NCBI RefSeq assembly: GCF_016097555.1
Contig: NC_054713.1
Span: forward strand, 14,969,955 to 15,033,954
From: Gigantopelta aegis
Taxonomy: Eukaryota > Mollusca > Gastropoda > Neomphalida > Peltospiridae
Reading direction: 5' to 3'
DNA: 64,000 nt
Shown here: piece after piece, positions 43,301 to 54,123 of the stretch
Position numbering within the stretch: the stretch's first letter is position 1
How the letters are laid out: every line of letters starts with the position of its first letter
Translations under genes and position numbers: made by a program
Notes under the pieces: generated by a model
Seen by the model: only the letters and a program-made list of their open reading frames with translations
Databases searched by the model: none
What the model was told of the DNA's origin: nothing

Positions 43301-46300
43301 TTTTCCATTAGTAGCAAGGGATCTTTTATATGCATCATCCCACAGACAGGATAATACATAGAATCGTCAATGGCCTTTGATATACCAGTTGTTGTGCACT
43401 GACTGGAACAAGAAATAGCCCAATGGGTCCACCAACGCGGATCGATCCCAGACCGACCACCTACCAAGCGAGCGTTTTACCACTTGGCTACATCCTGACT
43501 CTGTGAGAGGCATAAATATAAATGTCACGTCATTATCTATGTTTGCCAAACCATAATGACATCATATTTAGTACTGACTAAGTCAATGTTTTGCACATGC
43601 AAGTGCCAAATCGTCCAATAATATTATGTTCCACATATGTGTATTAATTTCTCAGACGAGCACTCTACCACTGACCTACATTCCCCCCCCCCCCCAAGTC
43701 TGTCATAAGATGAATACTTACTTTGTTGGATCTCCAAAGCCCATGTTGTCTTCCTGTAATTAAATAATGATTAATAATAACACAAAGTTAGATAAATAAA
43801 AACAATAGTGGAATAAAAAATATATTAAATTTAGCCTAAGGTGTCATTAAAGAAATATTAATTTTCTTATTTCCACTTTGAAAATGACATACTAGTATAT
43901 ATTTGATTTAAAATTACATGTATTTGATTTAAAATGGCACATACAGTCAAACCTGTTATAGCGGCCACCTGTAGTCAGCAGTCACCTGCCTTAAGCGGCC
44001 ACTTTTTTCCCTCAATAATCGATTTATAATGTAAATGCACCTGTAGTAAGTGGTCACCTGTCTAACGCGGCCAGCGGCCACCTAAATCAGATCCCAAATC
44101 GTTAAAAATTGTGTAAAATACCTGTATTAAGTGGCCACATTAAATGTTTACTATTCATATTATTATACAAAGGGATATTTTAACAACAGCGATAAGGTGC
44201 AGCAAATAACCGATCTTCACACCTTCAGGAATACTAGTACCCATTCAGTCCCGACATCTGTTTATCAATTAAGAAAGTATGACTCTGTAATACATCTACG
44301 GTAATTGGTTCTGGACAGGCTATGCTTGACATTTGTAGTTTCACTTATTATGACAATACACCGCATGAAGTAGTAACTAAGGAATTAAATAATTAAATAG
44401 AAAAAGAAAACAAACTTGTTGAGAACAGTTAATTTAATACATTCCATTTGCATTTTTTTTTGGAAGGAGATGACATGTCATAAGTTGATTTATAGTCAAC
44501 TGTGAAGCACACATCTGTTGATTAGCAGTACAGACGGTAAAATAAGAAACAACAACAAATGTTTTAAAGACTATATATATGACAACCTGTACTCAGCGCC
44601 ACCTATCTTAAGCGGTCACTTTTATCTACTCCCTTGTGTGACCGCTTAAGACAGGTTTGACTGTATTTAATTTACGAGCACATACTGAGACATAGTAAGG
44701 CCCAGCGAAGTCCCGGATAACACCAGCTGTGGTGCCAATGCCCATGTGTCCAATGAACGGGAACAGCCACCTAAAAATAAAAATAAATGAATGTATTATT
44801 AAAAAACAAAATGCATAACAGTATTGGTATACATGTATATGAACAAAACACATTTTAAAAGCACACTATAACGACACATAACAAAACATACACAGTCTAC
44901 CAAGTTATTACATCTTCATTATGCATATATGTTAAACAACATCAAAAAATGTTAACCTTTACCATGAAGATTCACAGTACTTATTTTAAAAACATTTTAA
45001 TTGCCATACTATTGTTAAGTACCATGTCTAAAATATACGAATCTTTATAAATTTGGCATAGCGAATCACACCAGAACGCTTGACAAACTGAATTTTTCCT
45101 TTAAAAAAATAATTAAACAATGTGTTCGTCAACTGTGCATAGTTACATGTAAGCAACATATTTTTTCATGTAATGGCCTTAAATTTGGAAAATGACAAAC
45201 ATCACATGTGCAGTATGATACTGTTTGCAAACGCATGCGCCTGAACATTTAAATGAAACCCCTTTCAATAATGTTCTGGTTAAATATGTAGGTGCTGATG
45301 GGATCTTTCCTGTAGTGTGTAATAAGTGAAATATTTGTTATCAGTTAACTCGAAAATGATTACGGTAATGGTATTTAACATCAAACAAAGGGTTATTGTT
45401 GTATTAGACTGGGAATCTTTGCCTACCCAGTGGTACTGGTAGGCAGCAATTATCTGTTTTCACTACACAATTATCTCTGACAGCAGAGAGCAATGATAAC
45501 TGTCCAAATGTTTGCTTAGCTCTCTAACGGCAGAATATCGTGGAAAACCATGAATCGGGCTACCCCGTAAACCGGTCTATTTACATATATGACTGGGTTT
45601 TTTAAGAAATCTGCATTGCCTGACATTAAAATATATTTGTTGAATTAAGAAAACCTTCCCAAAAACAAAGTTCACAAATGAGGAAAAGACAAGTAGACAT
45701 TCAAAATATTTTTATACATAGGGAAATGTATGTACACAACTGCCATTTTGCACTGTGCACACTATATTAAATGGTGTGTAAGAATCATAGTCACTTCGTA
45801 CCCAAGTCATATCGTACCATCCATTTCGTACCATGCTGCCTGGTCATTTCGTACCCTAGTCATTTTGTACCTTGGTCATTTCGTACCACTGCAAAAAGTT
45901 ATTTCGTACCCTAGTCAATTCGTACCATTGTGAAAAGTTATTTCGTACCCCAGTCATTTCGTACCCAAGTCATTTCTTACCCTAGTCATTTCATACCAGT
46001 ATATAGAAAACAAATTGACTATAGCATAAAAGCAGTGGGGTTTTTTTTTAATACTTTATTTGGACAGTTTGAAAATCACAACACTTTATTGTGCAGCATA
46101 TCGTTATTGATAACCATAATACCTGTCAACTGTTATTTCCATTTTACCTGACAAGAGCCGTATATGGTATTTACTACTAACTGCCAACTTCGATTTTGTG
46201 TGAAATGGCTCCAGATAATTGGTCAAAAACAACAAAACAACATAATGGACCAACAAAATATTATTTATTTATTAGGTCTTCTTTTCAAACTTTATTTTGT

Positions 46301-48064
46301 AAAAGACACTACCGGGGTGATTGTTATAAATTGTTATGCTATGGTACAATATGACTTTCAGTTATGGTATGAAAAGACTAGGGTACGAAATGACTTTTTA
46401 CAATGGTATGAAAATGACCAGGGTACGAAATGACCAGGGTACGAAATGACCAAATTAGGTACGAAATGACTATGGTACGAAATGACCATGGCACAAAGTG
46501 ACTAGCAACCGTGTGTAATATTAAACAAACCTAAATAAACAAGTTGTACACAGCTGTCAATGTCACGTCTCGTCTGCTTTACAGATTCATTGCATAAGAG
46601 TTTTGATGACATCACATGACATGCGTCACTCTTGTAAAACAAAGCTCGGTTTACAGGAGTAGCTGAAGATTGTCAGCATTAGACTATGACATGCCTTTAA
46701 TCTCTTCACAACAGAAAATGGCATGGATATAAAAAAATAAGTTTGTTTTGTTTAACAACACCACTAAAGCACATTGATATATTGATCATCAGCTATTGGA
46801 TGTCAAACATTTGGTAATTCTGACTCGTAGTCAATAGAGGAAACCCGCTACATTTTCTTAATGCAGCAAGGGATCTTTTAAATGCACTTTCCCACAGACA
46901 TGCCACAGCTAGCCTTTGACCAGTTGTGGTGCACTGGTTGGAATAAGAAAAAACCCAATCAGTTGAACGGATCCACTGAGGTGGTTCGATCCTGTGATGC
47001 AAGCAAATCTTGAAAGCAAGCCCTCAACCGACTGAGCTAAATCCCGCCCCCAGCATGGATATTAAAACTTTTTGGTTGATTAAAGTCAATAAGGTAAAAC
47101 ATTACTTCATCAAATCAATCTTACATTACAATATGTGTGTGCAGAAACCATTTCCCGTTAATAAGCCGGTTCAGCCAACTTCAGGGTTAGGCTAGCCCGA
47201 GTACTCTGACTGTAAGAGAGCTAGACGGACATTTGGACATAAATACGCTCTCATTACACTCAGAGACCAAGCTATGTATTTTTTTGGCAATTCCCGACAA
47301 CCAAAAAGTTGGCAAAGATTTCCGCTCTAATATCACAATCCTATGTTTGACGTTAAATACTTTTACATCGATCATTTTCGAGTTAATTGATTTAAAAAAA
47401 TCCACATATTAATCAGTATTACACACACTACAGAAAGAAACCCGACAGCACCCACATTCAGCTAAGCTTCGGCAAACTCCAGACAGCAGAATTCTAAGTT
47501 CGCCCAGTGGACGATCACGTGATCTACATCACGAAATAGGTCATCGAGCTTTGTAATTCTTGCGACGGAGTGTCACGAAGCGTAGCTGAATGTGGGTGCT
47601 GTCGGATTTCTTTCTGTACTATGTGTATTAGTGATTAATATAGCTCTCTTACAGTCAGAGTACTCGGGCTAGGTTAGGCCTACTCTTAGTAACTCTACAT
47701 ACCGGGCTAACATCTGATGTACAGAATTAAAATTAACAAATTAAGCAAAAAATTGCTGTGCCAAATTTATAAAGATTTGTATATTTTAGACATAATACTT
47801 AACAACAGTATGGCAATTAAAAATTTTAAGTAAGTAATGTGAATCTTCATGCTAATGATTAAAATTTTGTGATGTGTCGGAAACAGGTTCAGTGGTGTTA
47901 CAATATTATGAAGACGCTTACGTTAAACAAGGGATTGGAGTCCACACGATGCAATGCGGATATCTACATTTTTTGTGGTCTATCAAGTTGTTTCCACTGT
48001 ATGAAGGAAGCGAGTCCTTCATTGTGATAGTCGTACGCTCCGATTTTAAATCTGAAGATGACAT
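40220..48064 (-). CDS. TMEM222: TMEM222, DUF778/RTE1-family membrane protein (six exons, 193 aa)
   Basis: Exons at 48064-47922, 44770-44686, 43753-43722, 42603-42510, 41465-41335 and 40316-40220 join in frame into 582 bases. The product follows human TMEM222 (208 aa) end to end: CIVWTPIPCLTWLFPFIGHM, then GVIRDFAGPYYVS, EDNMGFGDPTKYWQLD, WDAAVAKASDEYGHRM, HNLCCDNCHSHVAMALNLM, and a C-terminal hydrophobic segment TWLPFLILAILITITVLAT. Two membrane spans are clear near the C-terminus (about 145-160 and 169-187). The Cys/His-rich CCDNCHSHVA is the family signature; plant RTE1, which acts on the ethylene receptor in the ER/Golgi, belongs to the same family. The biochemical role in animals is not settled. 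It looks intact. The start is the first ATG after an in-frame stop. Confidence 0.95.
40410..40458. repeat. (GGGCA)n microsatellite
   Basis: About nine cagggcaggg pentamer units in intron 5 of TMEM222, just past exon 6's acceptor side. Confidence 0.95.
41335..41465 (-). CDS. TMEM222: TMEM222 exon 5 (Cys/His signature)
   Basis: 131 bases encode HNLCCDNCHSHVAMALNLMN and YGNSSSWNMIKLCFLMLIFG plus RYV. It has the family's CCDNCHSHVA signature and the first C-terminal membrane span. The donor is GTTAGT, a weaker but acceptable variant. Confidence 0.94.
41930..42060. repeat. G/C-run repeat related to the 49122-49522 element
   Basis: gtggatccaggggg, a poly-G run and a poly-C run with 'gtctggacttcctccccccc' resemble the left half of the ggcggatcc-ended elements. 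Confidence 0.45.
42510..42603 (-). CDS. TMEM222: TMEM222 exon 4
   Basis: 94 bases between tgtgttacag and GTAAGG encode YWQLDVEKVRGGKDGWDAAV and AKASDEYGHRM, aligning with human YWKLDPAQVYASGPNAWDTA and its EEYKHRM end. Confidence 0.94.
43185..43498 (-). mobile_element. type A SINE in TMEM222 intron 3
   Basis: A tail at the left, head at the right ending cttggctacatcctgac; same sense as the gene. Confidence 0.88.
43722..43753 (-). CDS. TMEM222: TMEM222 exon 3 (32-base micro-exon)
   Basis: A 32-base exon encoding EDNMGFGDPTK with a split Lys codon, bounded by ..attacag and GTAAGT. It aligns with human EDNMAFGKPAK. Easily missed by gene finders because of its size. Confidence 0.93.
43944..44663. 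mobile_element. pogo/Tigger-like MITE, 720 bp, TA target duplication
   Basis: cagtcaaacctgttatagcg at the left and taagacaggtttgactg at the right with TA on both sides. Sub-terminal 'gcggccacct' motifs repeat inside. It fills TMEM222 intron 2 and stops about 16 bases before the exon 2 donor. Confidence 0.85.
44686..44770 (-). CDS. TMEM222: TMEM222 exon 2
   Basis: 85 bases between ttttattttag and GTATGT encode (T)WLFPFIGHMGIGTTAGVI and RDFAGPYYVS, almost identical to the human segment WFFPIIGHMGICTSTGVI and RDFAGPYFVS. A pogo-like MITE ends about 16 bases past the donor. Confidence 0.95.
45325..45545. mobile_element. decayed copy of the tagcccgagtactctg element
   Basis: cgaaaatgatta, aaacaaagggttattgttgt, ggtaggcagcaatt and actgtccaaatgtttgctta match the right half of 50650-51362. 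Confidence 0.6.
45787..46504. mobile_element. fold-back element with inverted minisatellite arms
   Basis: The left arm (45787-45999) is a run of about a dozen 'gtcatttcgtaccctagt' type units; the right arm (46372-46504) is the same unit in inverse (gggtacgaaatgaccag). A ~370-bp unrelated centre lies between. Located in TMEM222 intron 1. Confidence 0.85.
46739..47051 (-). mobile_element. type E SINE with ~10-bp target duplication
   Basis: A-like tail at the left, E head at the right (accgactgagctaaatcccg); gcatggatat flanks both sides. TMEM222 intron 1. Confidence 0.88.
47193..47671. mobile_element. TIR element, tagcccgagtactctg family, 479 bp
   Basis: tagcccgagtactctgactg / cagtcagagtactcgggcta ends (about 30 bp) with ggttaggc duplicated at 47185-47192 and 47672-47679. 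An 8-9-bp TSD suggests hAT- or Mutator-type; no transposase visible. It ends 250 bases from TMEM222 exon 1. Confidence 0.82.
47922..48064 (-). CDS. TMEM222: TMEM222 exon 1
   Basis: ATG at 48064 with an in-frame stop a few codons upstream. It encodes a short polar N-terminus (MSSSDLKSERTT...) followed by RYPHCIVWTPIPCL, the conserved start of the DUF778 domain, and ends at a GTAAGC donor with two bases of a split Thr codon. Confidence 0.93.
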
Positions 48065-48178
48065 TTGCAGGTACTTGTTTTCCGGATGTTGATGTTTTTA
48101 TTGGTAGTCTGCGAACGCGGACAAACGGCATACCATAGGACCAGAGTAGACACCAGAATGCGCATTATAAAAGTTGGT
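48065..48178 (-). promoter_or_regulatory. putative TMEM222 promoter with CCAAT and ETS-like sites
   Basis: On the minus strand an ETS-like CCGGAA lies at 48085-48080 and a CCAAT box at 48104-48100, both within 50 bases of the ATG, in DNA that is locally less AT-rich. A type E SINE begins immediately upstream at 48179, so any proximal promoter is squeezed into about 115 bases. Motif sightings only. Confidence 0.3.
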
Positions 48179-48529
48179 TAAAGTTAGTTTTGTTTTGTTT
48201 AACGACACCACTAGAGCACATTGATTAATTAATCATCGGCTATTGGATGTCAAACATTTGGTAATTCTGACTCGTAGTCATCAGAGGAAACCAGCTACAT
48301 TTTCCCCAATGCAGCAAGGGATCTTTTATATCATATATATGCATTTAACGGTTAACCACAGACAGGAAAGCACATACCACGGCCTTTGACCAGTTGTTGT
48401 ACAATAGTTGGAACGAGAGACCCCCCTCCCCCAAATAAATTGAGTGGATTCACCGAGGTGGTTCGATCCTGCGACGCAAGCACCTCAAGCGAGCACTCAA
48501 CCGACTGAGCTAAATCCCGCCCCTTATAA
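48179..48529 (-). mobile_element. type E SINE immediately upstream of TMEM222
   Basis: A-like tail at the left, E head at the right (ctgagctaaatcccgcccc); ataaaagttggt at 48167-48178 and 48530-48541. It begins about 115 bases from the TMEM222 ATG. Confidence 0.92.
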
Positions 48530-48574
48530 ATAAAAGTTGGTCGTCATTGAGTCACGCGCGGATTTCTTTGGGTT

Positions 48575-48690
48575 TTTTTAATAATAATAATAAGAACAAC
48601 AACAACAATAACAACAATAATAATAATAATAATAATATTAATTAATAGTGATGATAATAATAGTAATGATAACGATAATGATATAATAGA
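48575..48690. repeat. (AAT/AAC)n microsatellite
   Basis: aataataataataag, acaacaacaacaa and related trinucleotides. Confidence 0.9.
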
Positions 48691-48770
48691 TGATGTCCCA
48701 ACAACGAACCAGTTAAAATTCAAAGTAATATATAACCACTCACGTACCCCCCACCCCCACCCCCACCCCC

Positions 48771-49032
48771 ATTATGTTGGTAGAGCGCGTACCTTAGGTG
48801 TCTGGATCGTAGGTTCCAAACTCCTTGACTGATCCACTGGGTCTTTCCCGTCCCAACCAGTGCCCTGCGGCTGGTATATCAAAGTGAGTATATACATGTG
48901 TATATGTATGTGAGATTGTGCATATTAAAATATCTGGCTATAGAATTACTAAATGTTTATTAAACTTTAATATTCAATAGACGATACATTAATCAATTAA
49001 TATGCTATAGTGGTGTCGTTAAACAGAAGAAA
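48771..49032 (+). mobile_element. type E-like SINE
   Basis: attatgttggtagagcgcgt head, degraded core with a tatacatgtgtatatg insertion, tail gtggtgtcgttaaacagaag. Confidence 0.75.
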
Positions 49033-49121
49033 CTGTTTTATATATATATACAAAAATTACTTGAGAAACTCGATCGTATACGAGCTGGGGGTGGGTGGGT
49101 GAATAGCAGGCGATCCTTTCA

Positions 49122-49522
49122 TGGGCGGATCCAAGGGGGGGGGACCAGGGGGACGCGTCCCCCCAAAAAAATTGTTCAAGTGCCCTCAAAATGTCCAAGT
49201 GCCCTTTTTGTTTGTAGAATTTTTTTTTTTTTAAGTAAACAATAATTATATTGTAGATAAATGAAATCAAGATTTTCGTGTACATGCGCAAGCTTGCAGA
49301 TATGTGTCTGTGTTATTGAGTCTCAATGGGGCCCCATTGAGGTTCTAACGCGAGTGACGCCAATTTACTTCATTATTGCTAGTATATTATGACGTAGAAC
49401 TGTAGGAATTCATATTAATTGTAAATATCAAAACTTGTAGTAAGGTGCCCTTTTGACGAGTCAATGTGCCCTTCTTTTTTGGTCCCCCCCCCCTAAAAAT
49501 ATTTCCTGGATCCGCCCATGCC
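49122..49522. mobile_element. TIR element, catgggcggatcc family, 401 bp
   Basis: catgggcggatccaaggggg at the left, inverted tcctggatccgcccatg at the right; paired poly-G and poly-C runs inside. Confidence 0.75.
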
Positions 49523-49768
49523 TTTCATTACAGCAATGAATTTAGGGCTTTAGTCAAGGCAATAAACGTTGTGCCCAACATGCCTATACCCAAAATAACC
49601 ATGCCCAAATTAACTACAAATCTGCCGACCTCAAAAATATTTCACCTCGAAACCACTGAAAAGTAAGTCTTATTAGATAAATAACTTGAAATGCATTTCC
49701 CCTTATTGCTATGTTGTAGAGGAGAGCTAGAGAGGATTGTGTGTAATACTTCGGCAATCGTCGATGAC

Positions 49769-50071
49769 GTATCCCAGTGGTAAAGCGCTCGCTTGATGCG
49801 CGGTCGGTTTGGCATCGATCCCCGTCGGTGGGCCCATTGGGCTATTTCTCGCTCCAGCCAGTGCACCACGACTGGTACATCAAAGGCCTGTCTATGGGAT
49901 GGTGCATATAAAAGATCCTTTGCTGCCAATCGAAAGGAGTAGCCCATGAAGTGGCGACAGCGGGTTTCCTCCTTCAATATCTGTGTGGTCCGTAACCATA
50001 TGTCTGACGCCATATAACCGTAAATAAAATGTGTTGAGTGCGTCGTTAAATAAAACATTTCCTTCCTTCCT
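49769..50071 (+). mobile_element. type B SINE with 11-bp target duplication
   Basis: gtatcccagtggtaaagcgc at the left, B tail and (TTCC)n at the right; tcgtcgatgac at 49758-49768 and 50072-50082. Confidence 0.93.
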
Positions 50072-50274
50072 TCGTCGATGACTAAATGGTAGTCGGCTAC
50101 TGTGTCTAAAATACTTTTTTTATTTCCTAAATCTGATGCCACAGAGCTTTAGTTTGATTATTCTCAAGTCTAGTCATGACATTAAACTTATAATCATACC
50201 AGCACTACACGAAAAACCCCGACACCTCTAACCTATGCATAACGAACCTGCGCTGTACTTTCTCGTGGTGACGT

Positions 50275-50638
50275 CGGTCTACAGGCTGGTAGGTAGGCCT
50301 ACTGGGTTCGGATCCCAGTCGAGGCATGGGATTTTTAATCCAGATACCGACTCCGAACCCCGAGTGAGTGCTCCGCAAGGCTCAATGGGTAGGTGTAAAC
50401 CACTTGCACCGACCAGTGATCCATAATTGGTTCAACAAAGGCCATGGTTTGTGCTATCCTGCCTGTGGGAAGCGCAAATAAAAGATCCCTTGCTGCTAAT
50501 CGGAAAGAGTAGCCCATGTAGTGGCGACAGCGGGTTTCCTCTCAAAATCTGTGTGGTCCTTAACCATATGTTTGACGCCATATAACCGTAAATAAAATGT
50601 GTTGAGTGCGTCGTTAAATAAAACATTTCTTCTTTCTT
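50275..50638 (+). mobile_element. type C SINE (B tail) inserted in a transposon's target duplication
   Basis: Head truncated by a few bases (cggtctacaggctggtaggt), B tail at the right; tcgtggtgacgt at 50263-50274 and 50639-50650. Confidence 0.9.
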
Positions 50639-50649
50639 TCGTGGTGACG

Positions 50650-51362
50650 TAACCCGAGTACTCTGACTGTAAGAGAGCTGGACGGCCATTTGGGCAGATA
50701 TACGCTCTCATTACAGTCAGAGACCAAGCTATGTAATTTTCATTCAATCGCTGCCCACTAAAGAGTTGTCAAAAATTCCCGCTTCGGGCACTTGTATTAT
50801 TGCATGAGACGGCCCCTGGAAAACGTCCAATGGCTGAGTGGCCGATCATGTGACGCTACGTCACAATATAGGTCGGCGAACTTTCTGCTGTCCGAAGTTT
50901 ACCGAAGCTTAGCTGAATGTGGGTGCTGTCGGGTTTCTTTCTGTAGTGTGTGTATTAGTGATTAATATCTGGATTCTTTTTAATCACGGAACTCGAAAAT
51001 GATCATGTAAATGTATTTGACGTCAAACATAGGATTGTTGTGGTATTAGAGCGGGAATCTCCAGTGGCGTAGCGTAGGTTGCCAACGCCCGGGACAAGGC
51101 AAGTATTGCGCCCCGTCCCGTAACCAGTGGACCGTTAGCACTCCCTGAGTCCCTTCAACCAGTCCAGAATTTTGCGCCCGAGGCAACGGCCCCGGTGGCC
51201 CCGCCCACGCTACGCCACCTGGAATCTTTCTGACTACTCTTTGGTGGGCAGCGATTTCAAGAAAGAAACTTACGTAGCTTGGTCTCTAACTGTTGGCCTA
51301 ATGAGAGCGTATAACTGTCCAAATGTCCGCACAGCTCTCTTACAGTCAGAGTACTCGGGCTA
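50650..51362. mobile_element. TIR element, tagcccgagtactctg family, 713 bp with nested MITE
   Basis: taacccgagtactctgactg at the left, cagtcagagtactcgggcta at the right, gtggtgacg duplicated at 50641-50649 and 51363-51371. The arms pair well beyond the ends (ccatttgggcagatatacgc / gcgtataactgtccaaatg). Confidence 0.85.
51062..51221. mobile_element. 160-bp MITE with cagtggcgtagcgt ends (hAT-like)
   Basis: ccagtggcgtagcgt at the left, acgctacgccacctgg at the right; ggaatct repeated outside. CAGTGGCGTAGC-type ends are common in animal hAT-like elements. Nested in 50650-51362. Confidence 0.8.
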
Positions 51363-51537
51363 GTGGTGACGTAGAGTAAAGTGTGTGCCCACGTGTCATT
51401 TTCTTCATAAACTTGGCTCATTTACCTTCGACAAACTCAAATTGCCCTTTTTAGAATTTTACCACCCATCTCCACTTGTATATTCGCCAATCTGATAGGA
51501 TGTCAGTGGCGTAGGAAGGTGCCAAAACGTGGGGAGT

Positions 51538-51538
<1 letters not shown>

Positions 51539-51570
<32 letters not shown>
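51539..51570. repeat. (CA)n microsatellite
   Basis: About 16 CA units directly abutting the next TIR element. Confidence 0.95.
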
Positions 51571-51575
<5 letters not shown>

Positions 51576-51736
51576 GAATCCCTTTGGCTCGAACCCCGTC
51601 GGTGCGCGTGAAAGAGTTCGACCCATCGGGTAGTTCACCTTATCCATTCGGTCAAGTGTAAATCGGGACTTCGTTTTTGGTTCGAGCATTGTGGTGTATT
51701 CGATACTCCCGAGTTTGACAGAACGAGATTCTACTG
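51571..51736. mobile_element. pogo-like MITE, 166 bp
   Basis: cagttgaatccctttggctc / gacagaacgagattctactg; short relative of 36503-36941, again directly after a (CA)n run. Confidence 0.75.
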
Positions 51737-52687
51737 TATATATAAACCATAGCTGCTGCTACTGGATCAAAGTGCAAAGCATCTCCCCTTGCGCCCACCC
51801 CCACCCCGATTCCTTCGCCAAGTATGGGAATGGGAACTGTATTTACGTGCCCAAGTCCCTAGGGTTCAGGTACGCCTACCCCGGACTCAACCTCTGACTT
51901 CGCCAGTGATCGATTCCGGGGCAGGAGGGTACGCCAATGTATGTTCTCTTGTCTGTGAGACTGCATGTATAAAACTGTTTTGCCCCTTTTAAAATGGTGG
52001 ATTCAAGTAACAAAACCGCTAATCGATTAATTGTATACGATTCTGTTGAATCCCTGATTACAAAACCAATAATATTATCATTTCCAATATAACAATATTT
52101 GCATGTCAAAAACTACAAGCAGGTATTGTACTGAACACCGTGTAGGCCTAAATTATTCACTGGATCTAAAATTATAACGGTTCATAACATTTGTTATGTT
52201 TTAATAAATTATGCAGTCACCGCGGTAACAAACACTAACTGCTGAAACGTACGAATATTAATACCATAAAGCTGTATTAAATATTTAATAATAGCTTATT
52301 TCGGTCAAGTGCTGTTGCGTATAAATATATACTCTGTCAAAAAAGAAACGCATAGGTGATAGGGAAAGAAGAAACGTTTTTGATTTTACAAAATATCGGG
52401 ATTTTTTTTACAATGTTGCTGAAATTCACAAAGCTCTCTTAGGTTCTGCTAGACAACAAAGCGTCCTCTTTGCAAGTCTTTTAGCATTGCACTGCGAGAT
52501 CGCAAAGTTGCGAGAGTTTAGTGAATTAGGCCCATGGAATGGGACAGCATGCCCAAATGCACCCTAAAACAAATTTAACGCACGTTGTGCGACAATTGCA
52601 GGAAATCGGCGTTAAATGGTCAGATTTTGGCGAATACACGTGAAACTCGGGGAAAAGATTGAGGTAGTGATGGGTATTTAAAGCTGC

Positions 52688-53656
52688 AATGTTCGCAATG
52701 ATGCCTCATTTCCATTTCGACGTAGATGAGTTACAAGATGCCGACATTGCAATAGGCTGCCTCCAGTGAGGTGAATCGCAGTCAGCAGTCGCACGCCACA
52801 CGAACGTCCATCAGAGCATCATTTCACGTCTCTGGGGCAGGTACCAGCAGTTTCAGTCACCTGAAGACCGGCCCAGAAGTGGAAGACCTCGCATAACAAC
52901 TGCAGCACAAAATCGCTACATCCGGGTTCTGCACTTGTGCCATCGAACTGCCACAGAAACGAACACTGATGGACGCATACCTGGTTTGAGAAGGGTGTCT
53001 GCACAAACTATTCGGAACCGACTTCGAGAAGCTGGTTTAGAGCCTATGGGCTAGGAGACAGTATGTTGGCCCCGTCCTGCGACGTCAACATCGACATTTA
53101 CGTGTTCGCTGGTTCACAAATGTACAGGGGTGGAACTTGGGAAACTGGCGGCGGGTATAGTTCAGCGACGAGTCACGTTTCCTTCTACAGCGACGTGATG
53201 GACGACAACGTGTTTACAGACGCCGCAATGAACATTTTGCCAACAACTGCGTCACCCAAGTTGACAGATTCTGTGGAGGGAGTGTCATGATGTGGGGAGC
53301 CATCTCATACACCGGCAGAAGTGAACTTGTGTTCGTACAAGGCAACCTGACAGCTGTACGCTACCGAAATGAAATTGTTCGTCGTCACATGCTTCCCATT
53401 TTGGATCGACAGAGAGAACTCTTTCAGCAGGACAATTCCAAGCCGCATACGGCACGTGTAACAATGGATTTCCTTCAGAATGAGAACAATAATGTGCTGC
53501 CATGGCCATCAAGATCGCCAGATCTCAACAACATTGAACATCTATGGGACGAACTGGACAGACGTGTACGCCAGCGTGACCCGGAGCCTCGGACGCTTCC
53601 GCAACTGTCACATGCACTGCAGGAAGAATGGGCTAGGATTCCACGTGCCCGGACTT
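52688..53656 (+). pseudogene. Tc1-like transposase, inactivated
   Basis: N-terminal helix-turn-helix and GRPR-like hook (AVARHTNVHQSIISRLWGRY, RPRSGRPRITT), then the DDE domain: first Asp in FSDESRF, second in LFQQDNSKPHTA, and SPDLNNIEHLWDELDRR carrying the last acidic residue, 34 residues on as in Tc1. The best open stretch is 53287-53656 (MMWGAISYTG onward). There are in-frame stops, for example a TAG in place of the Trp codon just before FSDESRF, and frame changes near 52770 and 53050, so it cannot make an active enzyme. Confidence 0.9.
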
Positions 53657-54123
53657 AGATACTCATTCAGTTTATGCCAAGGAGATGTCGCGCAGTGATT
53701 GCTGCTGCTAGTGACCACACAAGGTACTGCCGTCAGCGCCCTCGCGCGACGCTGTTTGATGACAAAATCGCCTCCACTGCCGTCAGTCCATAGCAAGAAC
53801 ATTGTCACATACTCATGTTAAATTTGACTGTGATACGATCATAAATAACGAAATTATGCCACTTTGTGTTAAAGTGCTGTTCCAGATGTATGATGTATTG
53901 AGCTATATCAATCAAGATATTATTTAATATGATTAGAAAATTAAAAAACAAAAATGTAAAAAAAATTATATACCGGTATATTTTCCATTTAAAAATATTC
54001 CCCTAAAAAACAGAACCAGCTGAATTCGTTTCGGGAATTTCCGTAAGATTTGATCCGTGACGTCACGAAGGGAACTCCTTTCGATAGTCAGCGCCATTGT
54101 GCATTGCTTCTTTTGTGTTTATT

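Noticed and set aside
47874-48092. Plus-strand frame MSETGSVVLQYY...
   Set aside because: It is the antisense of TMEM222 exon 1.
49642-50142. 166-residue minus-strand frame
   Set aside because: Almost wholly a translation of a type B SINE.
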